Source: Peptococcaceae bacterium (GTDB taxonomy: Bacteria; Bacillota; DSM-12270; Thermacetogeniales; Thermacetogeniaceae). From it: 64,000 nucleotides of DNA. Of this stretch, positions 62,308 to 64,000 are shown piece by piece (position 1 is the first letter of the stretch; the number at the start of each line of letters is the position of its first letter). The notes under the pieces are model-generated. The model was not told the origin of the DNA, ran no database searches, and saw only the letters and a list, made by a program, of their open reading frames with translations. The translations under genes were made by a program, and so were the position numbers. The stretch is taken from contig JAHFCR010000003.1 of the NCBI GenBank assembly GCA_023249405.1, positions 46,008 through 110,007 on the forward strand, given 5' to 3'.

Positions 62308-63633
62308 TCAATGCCCGGCCAGATCGCTCTCCTGCCCGGCGCCTTCCAGGGCGCGGAACTGTAGGCCGGGCACATAATATCTTCCAGCGTTGCCGAGCGA
62401 ATTGTGGACGCGCTTCAGCCTGTCGGTACCGCAGAGCCATGAGTCCGTCTTCCAGGCGCCGGCCTCATAATCATCCTTGACCTCGGCATAGACTAACCGG
62501 GTCCGCCTGGCGATCTCCTGCCAGGTATACAGCTTGTGGATCTCCTGCTTGGCGGTCGCCGCTATCCGGGAGGCCAGGTCCGGCTCATGGAGCAGGCGCA
62601 GAACATTATCCGCCAGCGAGTGGGGATTTCCTGAATAGAATTTCAGTCCGTTGGTCCCGTGCGCGACGATCTCCGACAACCCGCCCACATCTGCCACCAC
62701 CACCGGACACATGGCTGCCATCGCCTCCAGGACTACCATCCCGAAGGGCTCATAGAGGCTGGGGAAAACAGCTGCTGACGCTTCCTGGTAGAGAAAATCC
62801 CTGGTCTCATCGTCGATATAGCCGGTAAAATAGATACGGTTGCCGATCCCCAGGTCCATAGCCTTGTTTTTTAAATAATCCTCTGCGGGCCCTCGCCCGG
62901 CAATGATGAACTTGACACCGGAGTAATAATGGACGATCTTCGGGATCGCCTCGATCAACAGGTGGACGCCCTTCTCCTGGACCAGCCGCCCCACGAACAG
63001 GACGATCTTCTCGCCCGGAGCGGCAAAAAAAGAGCGGGATAGCGATCGGCCGGTCTGCTGGTAGCGCTTCAGGTCTACCCCGTTGGGAACGACTCGCAGC
63101 TTATCCGCCGGGGCCTGAAAAACCCGTTGCAATTCCCTGGCCATATAGCTGCTGCATACGATCACCCGCCACGCCTCGTACACCAGCCACCATTCCACGT
63201 CGCCGATATAGCGCTGCAGGTCGTTGTGAAGCCCCTGGTTGCGGCCATATTCAGTCGCATGAACAGTGGCGATCAGAGGGACCCGATAGGCATGTTTCAG
63301 AGCCCTGCCGGCATAGGCCACCAGCCAGTCATGGGCATGAATCAGGTCGAGATCGGCCATGGAGTTGATCAGGGAGACTGCAAACTCCATCATGCTCAGG
63401 TTGAGTTGTAGAACCCAGGTCACAAAGTCAGGGGCTGAGAGGTTATAGGGATTGACCCGGTAGACGTGAATACCGTTGACAATTTCTTGAGGCTGAGCCT
63501 TTTCAGTGGCGCAGGTGATCAGGTGAATCTCCTCCCCGGCTTGCGCCAGGGCCGTAGCCAGGTCGTAGACATGCTGGGAAAGACCGCCCACACTGCGGGG
63601 AGGGAATTCCCAGGACAGCATCAATATGCGCAT
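62308..63633 (-). CDS. GT4 glycosyltransferase, glycogen synthase-like
   Basis: 441 residues. It begins MRILMLSWEFPPRSVGGLSQHVYDL, the opening of GT4 starch/glycogen-synthase-like and trehalose-type synthases. Then IHAHDWLVAYA, TVHATEYGRNQG, KLRVVPNGVDLK, VLFVGRLVQEKGVH and the donor motif FPSLYEPFGMVVLEAMAAMCPVV. It may elongate the alpha-glucan whose branching (GH57) and hydrolysis (GH15) enzymes are in this window, though the donor sugar is undetermined. The second ATG (63633) is favoured since GGAG is about 8 nt upstream and touches the first ATG (63642). A hairpin-plus-T-run lies just before the start. Confidence 0.88.
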   Translation of the reverse strand: MRILMLSWEFPPRSVGGLSQHVYDLATALAQAGEEIHLITCATEKAQPQEIVNGIHVYRVNPYNLSAPDFVTWVLQLNLSMMEFAVSLINSMADLDLIHAHDWLVAYAGRALKHAYRVPLIATVHATEYGRNQGLHNDLQRYIGDVEWWLVYEAWRVIVCSSYMARELQRVFQAPADKLRVVPNGVDLKRYQQTGRSLSRSFFAAPGEKIVLFVGRLVQEKGVHLLIEAIPKIVHYYSGVKFIIAGRGPAEDYLKNKAMDLGIGNRIYFTGYIDDETRDFLYQEASAAVFPSLYEPFGMVVLEAMAAMCPVVVADVGGLSEIVAHGTNGLKFYSGNPHSLADNVLRLLHEPDLASRIAATAKQEIHKLYTWQEIARRTRLVYAEVKDDYEAGAWKTDSWLCGTDRLKRVHNSLGNAGRYYVPGLQFRALEGAGQESDLAGH

Positions 63634-63652
63634 CGACTGCATCTCCGAAAAA

Positions 63653-63673
63653 AATAATCTCCCTTTTGGGAGT
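63653..63673 (-). terminator. Short terminator-like hairpin at the GT4 start
   Basis: On the minus strand CTCCC-AAAA-GGGAG followed by ATTATTTTTTT, ending about 10 nt before the GT4 ribosome site. It may terminate the hemolysin-III family transcript or act as an attenuator for the GT4 gene. The rest of the 217-bp gap shows no riboswitch I recognise. Confidence 0.5.
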
Positions 63674-63859
63674 TATAAAAGGTCGTTGCCTGTGCTGGCG
63701 ACTCAGGATCACCCAGAGTTTATCTTCCTGCCAATACTTTCGCAGAATTTTTCACTCTAAAGTTACCGTTGCCACATGCTCCGAGCTTAGTATGCAGTGT
63801 CTTATAAGAATATATACCTGCGCTGCCCGTTTTTGGCTGCTTCCGGAGTAGTTCAGTAT

Positions 63860-64000
63860 CTATAGTCTGATCAGTCCCACCAGGGCGAGCATCATGATGA
63901 AGTGGGTGACGCCGCCGGCGCTGACAAACAGGTGAAAGACCTCGTGGAAGCCAAAGCGCCGCGGCCAGAAATCGCAGCACTTGGTAGCGTAGATCACGGC
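63860..64000 (-). CDS. Hemolysin-III family membrane protein, C-terminal end (5' end outside window)
   Basis: The last 46 residues are visible: GFHEVFHLFVSAGGVTHFI, the conserved HExFH ... HF signature of the PAQR/hemolysin III family, then a final hydrophobic helix and a stop at 63860. These are seven-helix membrane proteins of unclear function. Confidence 0.88.
   Translation of the reverse strand, partial: AVIYATKCCDFWPRRFGFHEVFHLFVSAGGVTHFIMMLALVGLIRL

Noticed and set aside
63643..63859. Riboswitch in the GT4 leader
   Set aside because: A terminator-like hairpin is present, but I could not match conserved elements of c-di-GMP, fluoride, cobalamin or NiCo riboswitches.

Overview
The window looks like a chromosomal segment of an anaerobic, GC-rich Gram-positive bacterium, most likely a member of the class Clostridia (Peptococcaceae or Desulfotomaculum/Moorella-like). 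The basis is a one-chain pyruvate:ferredoxin oxidoreductase, [NiFe]-hydrogenase maturation genes, an S-layer-homology-type exported protein, AGGAGG-type ribosome binding sites with many GTG/TTG starts, and low-GC-style intrinsic terminators. Cytochrome bd and an Fe-S type Rrf2 regulator suggest an anaerobe that copes with some oxygen. Taxonomy is inference; no rRNA is present.

Layout. 0-1.3 kb: tail of an ABC-2 permease, then uppP. 1.4-8.2 kb (minus strand): a DNA-end-processing operon, NurA - HerA - Mre11/SbcD-like - Rad50-like, in which the Rad50-like ATPase is split into a Walker A half ending in a CxxC hook and a Walker B half, with a 91-residue coiled-coil ORF between them. 8.7-14.7 kb (plus): an overlapping mannose operon, GDP-mannose pyrophosphorylase, phosphomannomutase and a 1187-residue fusion of a GT2/GT81-like glycosyltransferase with a GH130 phosphorylase. 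14.8-19.5 kb (minus): two GT4 glycosyltransferases, a GH5-like hydrolase and an alpha/alpha-barrel glycosidase-like protein. 19.8-25.4 kb: a CPBP protease and hypF-C-D-E. 25.6-30.5 kb: alpha-glucan genes (GH15, DUF4912, GH57). 30.6-33.6 kb: alanine dehydrogenase with a sequence-perfect sigma-54 promoter, divergent from an ACT-PAS-AAA activator. 33.8-42.9 kb: PepSY/SLH exported protein, PFOR, and a nucleotidyltransferase fused to a degenerate phosphomannomutase domain. 42.9-48.1 kb: a decaying accessory region with an AbrB/RelE-like toxin-antitoxin pair and several frameshifted or truncated genes. 48.2-51.3 kb: cydAB and rrf2. 51.4-59.5 kb: kdpFABCDE with an AbrB fragment behind kdpE. 59.9-64 kb: an unknown protein, a PAS-GGDEF-HD-GYP protein, a GT4 and the end of a hemolysin-III family protein.

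How the genes fit together. The carbohydrate genes would make and recycle mannose- and glucose-based storage or osmoprotective glycans. The Kdp system (K+ uptake) next to osmolyte-like sugar enzymes would fit salt or drought stress. CydAB under redox-sensing Rrf2 would protect PFOR and the hydrogenases. The most unusual items are the split-Rad50 HerA-NurA operon, the GT-GH130 fusion, heptanucleotide arrays that have invaded hypF and an intergenic region, and the sigma-54 alanine dehydrogenase switch.
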